A stretch of DNA of 64,000 nt, taken from Arcicella rosea (lineage in GTDB: Bacteria; Bacteroidota; Bacteroidia; Cytophagales; Spirosomataceae). The position numbers were made by a program, and so were the translations under genes. How positions within the stretch are numbered: the stretch's first letter is position 1; each line of letters starts with the position of its first letter. Below, in pieces: positions 1-8,474 of this stretch. The DNA lies in the NCBI RefSeq assembly GCF_040543805.1, contig NZ_JBEUMS010000017.1, forward strand, positions 62,001 to 126,000. The letters run 5' to 3'. The notes below the pieces were generated by a model. That model was not told the DNA's origin and did not search any database. It saw only the letters and a program-made list of their open reading frames with translations.

Positions 1-2
1 CA

Positions 3-659
3 AAAGCAAATATCAAAGGTGTACAAACCAATGTGCGTTACACCAAAGTATATGCGCCTTTTGATGGAACAATTGGTATTTCTTTAGTGAAAAAAGGAGC
101 AGCTGTAACGGCAGGACAAACGATTTTGAATACGGTTTCTACGGATAATCAATTAGCGGTTGATTTTAATGTTGACCAAAAAGATATTTACTACTTCAGC
201 AACTTAATCCAAAAAGGGAAAGCCAACAATGATTCTACTTTTACACTTGCATTTGGGGGAGATATTTATCCACATACAGGAAAAATCCTTTTGATGGATA
301 GAGCCGTTGACCCACAAACTGGAACGATAAAAACTAGACTGGCTTTCCCTAATCCTAAGAATTTACTTCGTTCAGGCATGACTGGAACCGTTAGAGTATT
401 GAGTACTTCTAGCAAAGCCGTTGTGATTCCTTACAAAGCAATCTCTGAACAATTAGGAGAATTTTTTGTGTATGTACCGGGCGATAGCAGTAAAGTAACG
501 CAAAAAAGAGTACACTTGGGAACAGCTTTGGGTACTAACATTATTGTGAAAGAAGGGTTGAAAGAAGGCGATAAAATAGTCGTTGAAGGAATTCAAAATT
601 TACGTGAAGGTGCTGTTTATACAACGGAAGTTCCTTCGGCTACACCAGCGAAAAAATAA
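3..659 (+). CDS. RND efflux periplasmic adaptor subunit (HlyD/MFP family), 5' end outside window
   Basis: The reading frame is open from the left edge, so this is the C-terminal ~218 residues of an adaptor protein that bridges an inner-membrane RND pump and an outer-membrane channel. Visible are the second half of the lipoyl/barrel-sandwich region (YAPFDGTIG, then GAAVTAGQ), the beta-barrel domain (VDPQTGTIKTRLAFPNP, LLRSGMTGTVRV) and the membrane-proximal domain (VVIPYKAI, VKEGLKEGDKIVVEG). A GTG at 33 could be mistaken for a start, but the frame continues upstream of it with family-like sequence. The next gene, 150 bp downstream, is the matching permease. Substrate cannot be told from sequence. 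Confidence 0.92.
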   Translation, partial: KANIKGVQTNVRYTKVYAPFDGTIGISLVKKGAAVTAGQTILNTVSTDNQLAVDFNVDQKDIYYFSNLIQKGKANNDSTFTLAFGGDIYPHTGKILLMDRAVDPQTGTIKTRLAFPNPKNLLRSGMTGTVRVLSTSSKAVVIPYKAISEQLGEFFVYVPGDSSKVTQKRVHLGTALGTNIIVKEGLKEGDKIVVEGIQNLREGAVYTTEVPSATPAKK

Positions 660-662
660 GCT

Positions 663-799
663 TATTGAGAGTTTATGAGTAAATGAGTTTTAAGGTTTAT
701 GAGTACAAAGTTTATGAGTTCAAAATCATAAAGATGTCTTATCAACACATAAGCTTTAAACTCATAGACTTATCAACTCAAAGACTCAAAAAAATTAAA
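663..799. repeat. Imperfect 7-8-nt tandem tract with complementary halves
   Basis: The gap between adaptor and permease is filled with variants of TTTATGAG on the left and CTCATAGA/AACTCAAAG on the right. The left stretch TGAGTTTTAAGGTTTATGAG closely resembles the reverse complement of the right stretch, so the transcript can fold into a long imperfect hairpin. It belongs to a family of similar tracts seen throughout the window. Confidence 0.7.
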
Positions 800-809
800 A
801 AATATAGAA

Positions 810-3800
810 ATGATAGCAGATGTTTTTATAAAAAGGCCAATCACCGCAATTGTTACCTCATTGGTGCTTGTCATCGTAGGAATCATTGCCTTGACTACAT
901 TGCCTATCTCACAATATCCAGATATTACGCCTCCAACCGTTACTGTTTCTGGTAACTTTACAGGAGCAGATGCCCAGACGGTTGAGCAAACCACCACCAC
1001 ACCGATTGAAACGCAAATCAACGGTACGCCGGGCATGACTTATATGTCGAGTAACAGTACCAGTAGCGGACAAAGTAGTATTAACGTTACTTTCGACATC
1101 GGCACAGATGTAAACATTGCCGCATTGGATGTTCAGAACCGAGTAAGTGTGGCACAACCCACTTTGCCAGATGCCGTAAAACGTCTTGGTTTAACGGTTC
1201 GTAAGCGTAATCCAAGTATCATGATGGCATTGGCTTTGTATTCGCCAAAAGGTACGCATGATGCAAAATTCATCGGTAACTTCGCTAATATCTACGTAAA
1301 AGATGCGCTTCAAAGAGTAAAAGGAGTAGGGGATATTGTATCGAGAGCGGATGATTTCGGGATGAGAATCTGGTTGAATCCAGAAAAATTGGCAGCCATG
1401 CGTATGACGCCAAGCGATATTACAGCGGCTTTAGCAGAACAAAACCTTCAAATTGCAGCGGGTGTAGTAGGAGGGAATCCACAACCTTCTACGCAGGCTT
1501 TTGAATATAGTGTTCTGACAAACAGTCGTTTAAATACAAAAGACCAATTTGAAAATATCATCGTTCGTACTGTACCAGCTACGGGAAGTATTGTGTATCT
1601 GAAGGATGTAGCTAGAGTAGAATTAGGAAGATTTGATTATGGCGTAAATGCCTTTGTTTCTGGAAAACCAGCCGCTTTTGTAATCATTTATTTAGCGCCG
1701 GGTGGAAATGCTTTGAATACTTACGAAGGAGTAACGAAAGCTTTGGAAGAAATGAAAAAAACTTTCCCGAAAGATATTGACTACGTTGTGCCTTTAGAAT
1801 CAGCTTCGGTTGTAAAAGTATCAATTGAAGAAGTAATTCATACTTTGGTTGAAGCCTTGATTTTAGTAATTCTGGTGGTATTCTTATTCTTACAAAACTG
1901 GAGAGCTACTTTGATTCCAATCTTGGCAATTCCTGTGTCATTAATCGGAACGTTTATCTTCTTTATCCCTTTTGGTTTTACGATTAATACATTGACTTTG
2001 TTTGCCTTTGTATTAGCAATTGGTATCGTAGTGGATGATGCCATTGTGGTGGTAGAAGCCGTACAACACAATATGGATGAACACGGAATGACACCAAAAC
2101 AAGCAACGAAAAAGGCCATGAAAGATATTTCAGGACCAGTAATTGCCATTGCTTTAATTCTTGCTGCGGTGTTTGTTCCTGTAAGTTTTGTACCTGGAAT
2201 CGTTGGAAGGTTATACCAACAATTTGCCATTACGATTGCTGTTTCTGTAATTCTTTCGGCATTTGTGGCACTTTCTTTAACGCCAGCATTGTGTACAATC
2301 ATGCTGAAACCATCGAAAGATAAAAATGCGCAAAAAAATGCTTTAGAAAAATTCTTTGCTTGGTTCAATACTAAATTTGATAGCCTTTCACATTCATATA
2401 CAAGAGGTGTTGCAAAATGGATTAAAGCTACGCCAATGGTTTTGGTGATGATGGTTTGTTTGTTTGTGGGTTTAGGATACTTGTTCAAATCAAAACCAAC
2501 AGGTTTCATTCCTACAGAAGATGAAGGACGTTTATATGTAACTTACGAAATGCCAGAAGCTACTTCTACGAGCAGAAACGTAGCGTTGTTTCAAACCATT
2601 ATGAAGCGCTTGGAAGTATTGCCAGAAGTAAGGGTAGTGGGTGGTATTGCTGGTTTAAACGTCGTGAGTTTCTCTAACAAAACAAACGTAGGTACTTTCT
2701 TTGTGAACTTAAAGCCTTGGTCGTCAAGAGAAGGGAAAGAACATCACGTTCAAGCGGTGATTGAAAAAATTAAAAAGAGTACGGCTGATATTAAAGAAGC
2801 CAGAGTCCTTGCAATTGCACCGCCAGCAATTCCTGGGCTAGGTCAAACCGCAGGTTTTACTTTTGAACTTTTACAGACAACCAGTCCAGACAATGTTCAG
2901 CAATTTGAAAAAGTAGCCCGTAAATTCTTGGCGGCAGTTAATCAGCGTCCAGAAATTGGTATGGCATTTACTTTCTTTAGTTCACGCACGCCAAGTTATC
3001 AGATAGATGTAGATCGTGATCAAGCCAAAAAACAAGGCGTACAAGTATCTGATGTTTTTGGTACGCTTTCTACTTTATTGGGTAGTTCATATATCAACGA
3101 TTTTACTTTATATGGCAGAAACTTTAGAGTAATGGTGCAGGCGGATAGTAGTTACCGTTCTTCTTTAGATAAAATTGAAAAGTTTTATGTAAGAAATAAC
3201 GTCGGAAATATGGTGCCTTTGAAAGCTTTAGTAAAAGCGAAAGTGGTTGAAAATGCTTCCTTGATTTCGCATTATAACGTTTATCGTTCTATTGAAATTA
3301 ATGGTTCGCCGAAGCCGGGCTTTAGTAGTGGACAAGCCATTACAGCGTTGAAAGAAGTAGCAGCAACTACTTTGCCAACAGGTTATTCGTATGAATTTTC
3401 GGGTATGAGTAGCGAAGAATTAAAGGCAGGCGATAGCACAACCACGATTTTTGCAATTTCTATTGTCTTCGTGTTCTTGTTCTTAGCGGCTTTGTATGAA
3501 AGCTGGTCGGTTCCATTCTCAGTATTATTTGCCGTGCCGATTGGAGCTTTTGGTTCAATCTTAACGCTTACTTTATTGCCGAATCTTTCTAATAATATTT
3601 ATGCCCAAATCGGTTTGATTACCTTGATTGGTTTGGCAGCAAAAAATGCTATTTTGATTGTAGAATTTGCCAAAGAACGGGTTGATAGAGGAATGGATTT
3701 AGTGCCAGCTACTTTAGAAGCCGTACAATTACGTTTACGACCAATTATTATGACTTCCCTCGCTTTCATTCTGGGCGTTTTACCTTTGGCATTTGCCAGT

Positions 3801-3968
3801 GGAGCAGCGGCAGAATCTCGTAAAACCATTGGTTGGACAGTATTTGGTGGGATGTTATCTGCAACCTCTTTAGCAATTTTCGTCGTACCAGTACTTTTTG
3901 TATTGATTGAAAAAATTGCAGGATGGAAGAAAAAACCAACCATCGCTTCTGATTTAGAAGTAGAGTAA
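810..3968 (+). CDS. Efflux RND transporter permease, AcrB/HAE-1 type
   Basis: This 1052-residue inner-membrane proton antiporter would be the pump of the tripartite system begun by the preceding adaptor. It starts with the usual MIADVFIKRPITAIVTSLVL, has the expected length, two large periplasmic loops and two blocks of membrane helices (about residues 340-560 and 870-1035). The transmembrane-4 motif GIVVDDAIVVVEAV contains the paired aspartates D409/D410, equivalent to the proton-relay pair of AcrB, so it should be active and of the drug/hydrophobe class rather than the metal class. No TolC partner follows; it may lie upstream of the window or be supplied elsewhere. A strong terminator comes directly after the stop. 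Confidence 0.95.
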   Translation: MIADVFIKRPITAIVTSLVLVIVGIIALTTLPISQYPDITPPTVTVSGNFTGADAQTVEQTTTTPIETQINGTPGMTYMSSNSTSSGQSSINVTFDIGTDVNIAALDVQNRVSVAQPTLPDAVKRLGLTVRKRNPSIMMALALYSPKGTHDAKFIGNFANIYVKDALQRVKGVGDIVSRADDFGMRIWLNPEKLAAMRMTPSDITAALAEQNLQIAAGVVGGNPQPSTQAFEYSVLTNSRLNTKDQFENIIVRTVPATGSIVYLKDVARVELGRFDYGVNAFVSGKPAAFVIIYLAPGGNALNTYEGVTKALEEMKKTFPKDIDYVVPLESASVVKVSIEEVIHTLVEALILVILVVFLFLQNWRATLIPILAIPVSLIGTFIFFIPFGFTINTLTLFAFVLAIGIVVDDAIVVVEAVQHNMDEHGMTPKQATKKAMKDISGPVIAIALILAAVFVPVSFVPGIVGRLYQQFAITIAVSVILSAFVALSLTPALCTIMLKPSKDKNAQKNALEKFFAWFNTKFDSLSHSYTRGVAKWIKATPMVLVMMVCLFVGLGYLFKSKPTGFIPTEDEGRLYVTYEMPEATSTSRNVALFQTIMKRLEVLPEVRVVGGIAGLNVVSFSNKTNVGTFFVNLKPWSSREGKEHHVQAVIEKIKKSTADIKEARVLAIAPPAIPGLGQTAGFTFELLQTTSPDNVQQFEKVARKFLAAVNQRPEIGMAFTFFSSRTPSYQIDVDRDQAKKQGVQVSDVFGTLSTLLGSSYINDFTLYGRNFRVMVQADSSYRSSLDKIEKFYVRNNVGNMVPLKALVKAKVVENASLISHYNVYRSIEINGSPKPGFSSGQAITALKEVAATTLPTGYSYEFSGMSSEELKAGDSTTTIFAISIVFVFLFLAALYESWSVPFSVLFAVPIGAFGSILTLTLLPNLSNNIYAQIGLITLIGLAAKNAILIVEFAKERVDRGMDLVPATLEAVQLRLRPIIMTSLAFILGVLPLAFASGAAAESRKTIGWTVFGGMLSATSLAIFVVPVLFVLIEKIAGWKKKPTIASDLEVE

Positions 3969-3984
3969 ATAAATAATCGGATTG

Positions 3985-4029
3985 AAAAAGGCTTCACCGT
4001 GAAATGATTTCACAGTGAAGCCTTTTTTT
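3985..4029 (+). terminator. Rho-independent terminator after RND operon
   Basis: AAAAAGGCTTCAC, a one-base mismatch, GTGAAAT, then the complementary ATTTCAC and GTGAAGCCTTTTT form a long stem with a T run, 16 bp after the permease stop. Confidence 0.9.
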
Positions 4030-4294
4030 GTTCATGATAAAATCTCTTTAATTTTTACAGAGTTATGTAATCAATACAATTTAGTGACGTTTTTATTTGT
4101 CGGAATTAGCTGAAAATTAAAAACACCAATCACTACTTATTTTACTTCTCTCTAATATTTTTTCATTACAAAGAGTATTAAATAAAATAATCTGTCTATT
4201 TAGGGAATAAGGCATTTGTAAAAGGGAAAGAGTCAGGATTAGTTTACCCCCCATTTTTGACGAATAACCAGACAGCATTATGCTTTCTACTTTA

Positions 4295-4302
4295 TAAATT
4301 TG
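4295..4302 (+). promoter_or_regulatory. Bacteroidota -7 box TAAATTTG
   Basis: An exact TAnnTTTG match about 95 bp upstream of the sugar dehydrogenase start. No clear -33 TTTG lies at 17-23 bp upstream, so only the -7 element is supported. The rest of the 3969-4396 gap holds the terminator and the palindrome at 4304. Confidence 0.45.
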
Positions 4303-4303
4303 T

Positions 4304-4329
4304 ATTATTCAATACAATTGTTGAATAAT
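4304..4329. promoter_or_regulatory. Palindrome over predicted transcription start (candidate operator)
   Basis: ATTATTCAA and TTGAATAAT form a perfect 9-bp inverted repeat separated by 8 bp, beginning 2 bp downstream of the TAAATTTG box. That position suits a repressor site. The regulator is unknown. Confidence 0.45.
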
Positions 4330-4396
4330 CACTTTATGTCTTTATCTGTAGAGGGGCTAAATCTTTGTATTCTATTATTTAATTAATATACACTCA

Positions 4397-7159
4397 ATGT
4401 CTATTACTTTCGCTAAATACAGTTTATATCTAGGAGCGTTTCTAGGTTTAAGCTCTCTTACCCATGATGCCACCACCACCCAAGTAAAAGCCGAAAAGGC
4501 TCAGGTGTGGGCTGATACTCTAAACCGACCAGAAGAAAATCGCTTTAAGAAAAGCGTACTTTCTAATGACCTCAACGAACCGATGGAATTGGCAGTTGCG
4601 CCAGACGGTCGTGTTTTCTTTGTAGAAAGAGCGGGCAAATTTTATGTGTATGACCCCGTACAGAAAAAAACAAGATTACTCTATGATTTCCCTGTAAAGG
4701 CGGTTGATAAATATTTGAATGGTTTATTAGGGATGACGATTGACCCTAATTTTGCCAAAAATCATTATCTCTACTTCTTTTATACCATTGAAGATAAAGG
4801 ACAAACCAAACAGAGAATCGGGAGATTTAAAGTAAATGATGATAGCACACTTGATATTGAAAGCGAAAAATCTATCATTGAATTTCCACTTGATTTAGAA
4901 GTAAGTGCCCATACAGGTGGTTCTATGGCTTGGGATGCTCATGGCAATTTGTTTATTTCAACAGGTGATAATACAGTGCCTTTTGAATCAAATGGACATG
5001 CGCCTATCGACGAAAGAGAAAAAAGACCAATTTTTGATGCGCAACGTTCGGCAGGAAACCCGAATGATTTACGTGGAAAAATTCTTCGTATTCATGTAGA
5101 ATCAGATGGTTCTTATACTATTCCAGAAGGCAATTTATTCCCGAAAGGAATGGCGGGTACTCGTCCTGAAATTTATGTAATGGGTTGTCGTAATCCATAC
5201 CGTATTTCGGTTGACCCAGCTACTTCAATTTTATATTGGGGCGAAATTGGTCCTGATGCAGGAACAGATGGCGTACAAGGTCCACGTGGTTATGACGAAT
5301 TTAACCAAGCGAAAAAAGCCGGAAATTATGGCTGGCCATATTTTGTAGGCGATAATAAAGCTTACAATCAATATGATTTTGCGACCAAAAAAGTAGGCGT
5401 TCCTTTCGAAGCAAATGCTCCAGTAAATAATTCTCCTTATAATACAGGGATGAAAAATTTGCCTCCAGCACAAAAAGCAATGATTTGGTATCCATATAAC
5501 AAATCGACAGAATTCCCTGAATTAGGAGTTGGCGGTAGATGTGCGATGGGCGGTCCAGTTTATCATTTTGATGCTTCTTTGGCAAACCCAAGTAAATTGC
5601 CTGCTTATTATGATAAAGCTTTATTTGTGTACGACTGGATGCGTAACTGGATTTATGCAGTACGTTTAGACGAACAACAAAATTACCAATCAATGGAAGC
5701 ATTTATGCCAACTACAGGTGATTTCCGTCGTCCAGTAGATATGGAAATTGGGCCAGATGGTAGCGTTTATTTATTAGAATATGGTTCAGTTTATGGTATT
5801 GATAACGAAGATGCTCGTTTAGTAAAAATCGACTTCAATAGTGGTAACCGTGCGCCAGTAGCGAAAGCGATTGCGGCAGATACTATAGGACTTGCTCCTT
5901 TTAAAGTAGCTTTCACAGGAGATAAAAGCCATGATTTTGATAAAGGCGATAAGTTAAGTTACCAATGGAAATTTGAAGGGAAAGTGATTTCTAACGAAGT
6001 AAATCCAACTTATACTTTCAGTAAAAATGGTATTTATAAAGTTTCACTTACTGTAAAAGACCAATTAGGAGCAAGTAACACAAGTACTATCAATATTAAA
6101 GTTGGTAATACTGTACCAGAAGTAGCCATCGCTACGACAGACAACAGTACTTTCTTCATTCCAACACAAACGCCTTTTAAATATTCGGTTAGTGTGAAGG
6201 ATAAGGAAGACCAATTGATTGATTCAAAACGTGTAAAAGTGGTATTGAATTATATTCCTAAAGTAAGCAAAGAACCATTGATGGGACACCAACAATTGAC
6301 TTCTACTTTTAGTTTAGGGAAATCTTTAATTGCTGGTTCAGACTGTAAGGCTTGTCACCAAGTAAATGCAAAATCTGTGGGTCCATCATTTACAGAAGTT
6401 TCTAAAAGATACAAAGACGATAAAACTGCGATTGCTAAATTGGCGAACAAAATCATCATCGGTGGTGGTGGTGTTTGGGACGACCGTGAAATGAGTGCTC
6501 ACCCACAACTTTCTCGTGAAGAAACAACCGAAATGGTGAAGTATATTCTATCCTTAGGGAATGAACCAATTGAAAACAGAATTCCTCAAAAAGGTTCGGT
6601 AACACTAAAAGAACACGTTGGAAAAGAACAAGAAGGACGCTACGTTTTAACGGCTTCATATACAGATAAAGGTTCTTTGGTTGCGCCACAAGGCAAAACA
6701 AAAGCTGTATTAGCTTTGAATAAAACAGATGTGTTGGTGTTACGTCCAACAAAAATTTATGGTAGCGAAGCAGATGAGTTGAGCAATGTTAGCAAACAAG
6801 AAAAGCGATTAGGAAGTATCCATAATGGTTCATATTTTGTGTTGAAAAATATTGACTTAAAAAATATTGAACAATTGACTTATCGTTATTCTTCAAGAGA
6901 TAAAGGAGCAACGATTGAGGTACATGCAGATTCGCCAACTGGTGCTTTGATAAGTACTTTAAACTATGAGCCAACAGGTAACTGGAATACTTATACAGAA
7001 AAAAGTGCTGGACTTCAAGCAACGACAGGCAAGCATGATTTGTACTTTGTATTTGTAAAAACATCAACGCCAAATAGAGATTTATTCAGTTTAGAATGGA
7101 TAGATTTTGTACCGACAGCTGCACAAAAACAAGCTACAAAAGCGACGGTTGGAAAGTAA
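4397..7159 (+). CDS. Secreted sorbosone/glucose dehydrogenase-like beta-propeller with PKD and cytochrome c domains
   Basis: A 920-residue exported protein that probably oxidises a sugar or polyol outside the cytoplasm and passes electrons to its own haem. After an N-terminal hydrophobic segment, residues ~45-490 are a PQQ-dependent sugar dehydrogenase-type propeller (NEPMELAVAPDGRVFFVER, GGSMAWDAHGNLFISTGDN, MGCRNPYRISVDP, GNYGWPYFVGDN). Residues ~495-570 are a PKD domain (FTGDKSHDFDKGDKLSYQWK). A c-type haem site C650-x-x-C653-H654 lies in a ~80-residue cytochrome domain, and ~770-910 resemble a carbohydrate-binding beta-sandwich. The 36.7-40.4 kb gene repeats this layout with an extra ThuA domain. 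PQQ itself need not be the cofactor; no PQQ genes are visible here. Confidence 0.88.
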   Translation: MSITFAKYSLYLGAFLGLSSLTHDATTTQVKAEKAQVWADTLNRPEENRFKKSVLSNDLNEPMELAVAPDGRVFFVERAGKFYVYDPVQKKTRLLYDFPVKAVDKYLNGLLGMTIDPNFAKNHYLYFFYTIEDKGQTKQRIGRFKVNDDSTLDIESEKSIIEFPLDLEVSAHTGGSMAWDAHGNLFISTGDNTVPFESNGHAPIDEREKRPIFDAQRSAGNPNDLRGKILRIHVESDGSYTIPEGNLFPKGMAGTRPEIYVMGCRNPYRISVDPATSILYWGEIGPDAGTDGVQGPRGYDEFNQAKKAGNYGWPYFVGDNKAYNQYDFATKKVGVPFEANAPVNNSPYNTGMKNLPPAQKAMIWYPYNKSTEFPELGVGGRCAMGGPVYHFDASLANPSKLPAYYDKALFVYDWMRNWIYAVRLDEQQNYQSMEAFMPTTGDFRRPVDMEIGPDGSVYLLEYGSVYGIDNEDARLVKIDFNSGNRAPVAKAIAADTIGLAPFKVAFTGDKSHDFDKGDKLSYQWKFEGKVISNEVNPTYTFSKNGIYKVSLTVKDQLGASNTSTINIKVGNTVPEVAIATTDNSTFFIPTQTPFKYSVSVKDKEDQLIDSKRVKVVLNYIPKVSKEPLMGHQQLTSTFSLGKSLIAGSDCKACHQVNAKSVGPSFTEVSKRYKDDKTAIAKLANKIIIGGGGVWDDREMSAHPQLSREETTEMVKYILSLGNEPIENRIPQKGSVTLKEHVGKEQEGRYVLTASYTDKGSLVAPQGKTKAVLALNKTDVLVLRPTKIYGSEADELSNVSKQEKRLGSIHNGSYFVLKNIDLKNIEQLTYRYSSRDKGATIEVHADSPTGALISTLNYEPTGNWNTYTEKSAGLQATTGKHDLYFVFVKTSTPNRDLFSLEWIDFVPTAAQKQATKATVGK

Positions 7160-7184
7160 GTATTATAATATTTTGGTAGAAAAC

Positions 7185-7220
7185 AAAAAGCATCCATTCA
7201 TCATTGAATGGATGCTTTTT
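7185..7220. terminator. Bidirectional terminator between convergent genes
   Basis: A perfect 16-bp inverted repeat (AAAAAGCATCCATTCA and its complement) with a 4-nt loop, A-rich on the left and T-rich on the right, lies between the dehydrogenase stop and the adaptor stop on the other strand. Confidence 0.92.
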
Positions 7221-7245
7221 TGTTGGAAAATAGTCCGTATAATAC

Positions 7246-8364
7246 TTAATCCTTCTTGATTTTTACTTCAACACCTTCTCTAATTTCTTCTGTTGCTACT
7301 TTTACTAATTGGTCGCCTTCTGATAAATCACCATAAATTTCTACTTTTCCTTCGGCTTCTCTACCTTTTCTTACTTCTATCCATTCAGCTTTTCCATTGA
7401 CGATTTTTACGACAAATACTTTTTCTGGGGCATTCGCAACGGCAGCTTTGGGTACAACAAAAGTTTTTTCTGTAGCTGGGAAAGAAATTTTTACTTCGGC
7501 AACCATGCCCGGCAATAGTTTCTTTTGACTATTATCAATGTCCATTTCAATGCGCTCTGAACGAAATTTCGTGTCTAAAGCACCCGCCAAACGATTGATT
7601 TTTGCTTTAAATACTTCGCTTGGGAAAGCTTTTACCGTAAAAGTAATTTCATTTTTATCGCCTAAATAAGAAGTATAAGCTTCTGGAATCAAGACGATTA
7701 AACGTAATTTTTTCTGGTCTTGTAAAGTAAACATCGGAAATTCAGAGCCTTTTCCTGAAGGACCAACATAAGCCCCAACACTGATATTACGAGCCGTAAT
7801 AAAACCACTAAATGGCGCACGGATTGCCAAGTAATTCTTATTATCTGCAATTTCTTTATAGCTTGATTTGGCGGCATCCAATTGTGCGAAATCAGCATTT
7901 TTACGTGCCAAAGCTTGGTCTAATTCATTGGGAGAAATCGTTCCTGCGGTTTTACTGGTTTGTAAAAGTCTGTCGTACAAAGCTTTACTTGCCGCATATA
8001 TGGCTTCTTGTGATTGTAATCTTGAAGCCGCCGCCGATAGTTGTGAAGAAAGTTCTGGTGCTTCCATCGTTACCAATAACTGTCCTTCTTTTACTTCTGT
8101 CCCCACATCAACGTTCATTTTTTGCACAAAGCTGTTTACTTTGGCGTATAAATCCACGCTATGTTTGGCGATTAATTCTCCAGGAATTTGAATCGTGGTT
8201 GACATCATGCCTTTTTCCAAAGCAAAAACTTCAACGCTGTGTACTGTTGGTGCGGTTGATTTTTCTTCTTTTTTCGCTTCCGAATGCCCGCAACTATTGA
8301 ATAATATCGTGGCAGAAAATAAGCCAGCGACAGTTAAAATTGATTTTATAGCTTTTGATTTCAT
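7246..8364 (-). CDS. Efflux RND periplasmic adaptor subunit, lipoprotein
   Basis: A 372-residue membrane-fusion protein. The N-terminus has a lipoprotein signal (TILFNSC, Cys about residue 25), so it is anchored to a membrane in the periplasm. It shows the split lipoyl halves (VDLYAKVNSFVQKMNVDVGTEV; YLAIRAPFSGFITARNISVG), an alpha-helical hairpin between them (~95-165) and a C-terminal beta-barrel (VVPKAAVANAPEKVFVV; EGDQLVKVATEEIREGVEV). It is the last gene of a minus-strand operon TolC-like, permease, adaptor. The 110-bp gap to the permease is occupied by a repeat hairpin. Substrate unknown. Confidence 0.92.
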   Translation of the reverse strand: MKSKAIKSILTVAGLFSATILFNSCGHSEAKKEEKSTAPTVHSVEVFALEKGMMSTTIQIPGELIAKHSVDLYAKVNSFVQKMNVDVGTEVKEGQLLVTMEAPELSSQLSAAASRLQSQEAIYAASKALYDRLLQTSKTAGTISPNELDQALARKNADFAQLDAAKSSYKEIADNKNYLAIRAPFSGFITARNISVGAYVGPSGKGSEFPMFTLQDQKKLRLIVLIPEAYTSYLGDKNEITFTVKAFPSEVFKAKINRLAGALDTKFRSERIEMDIDNSQKKLLPGMVAEVKISFPATEKTFVVPKAAVANAPEKVFVVKIVNGKAEWIEVRKGREAEGKVEIYGDLSEGDQLVKVATEEIREGVEVKIKKD

Positions 8365-8380
8365 GGTTGTATTTTTTAGC

Positions 8381-8420
8381 TTTTAGCTAATAGCTGTGAG
8401 CATTGAGCTGTTAGCTAAAA
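8381..8420. repeat. 7-nt-period TTAGC/TGAGC tract forming a hairpin
   Basis: Seven consecutive 7-mers share an AGC core (TTTTAGC, TTTTAGC, TAATAGC, TGTGAGC, ATTGAGC, TGTTAGC). The arms 8381-8395 and 8406-8420 are complementary over 15 nt with one mismatch. A second short tract of AATCACTC/AATTCACT words follows at 8445-8470. It lies between two genes of one operon. Confidence 0.75.
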
Positions 8421-8474
8421 GTTTATTTTTTTGTTGACAAATTTTAATCACTCAATCACAATTCACTAACTTAC

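Noticed and set aside
683..955. 90-codon frame before the RND permease
   Set aside because: It consists of the short-period repeat and overlaps the permease in another frame.
1838..2509. 223-codon antisense reading frame within the RND permease
   Set aside because: It lies wholly opposite a well-supported AcrB-type gene, has no start context and no recognisable domain; it is a coding shadow.
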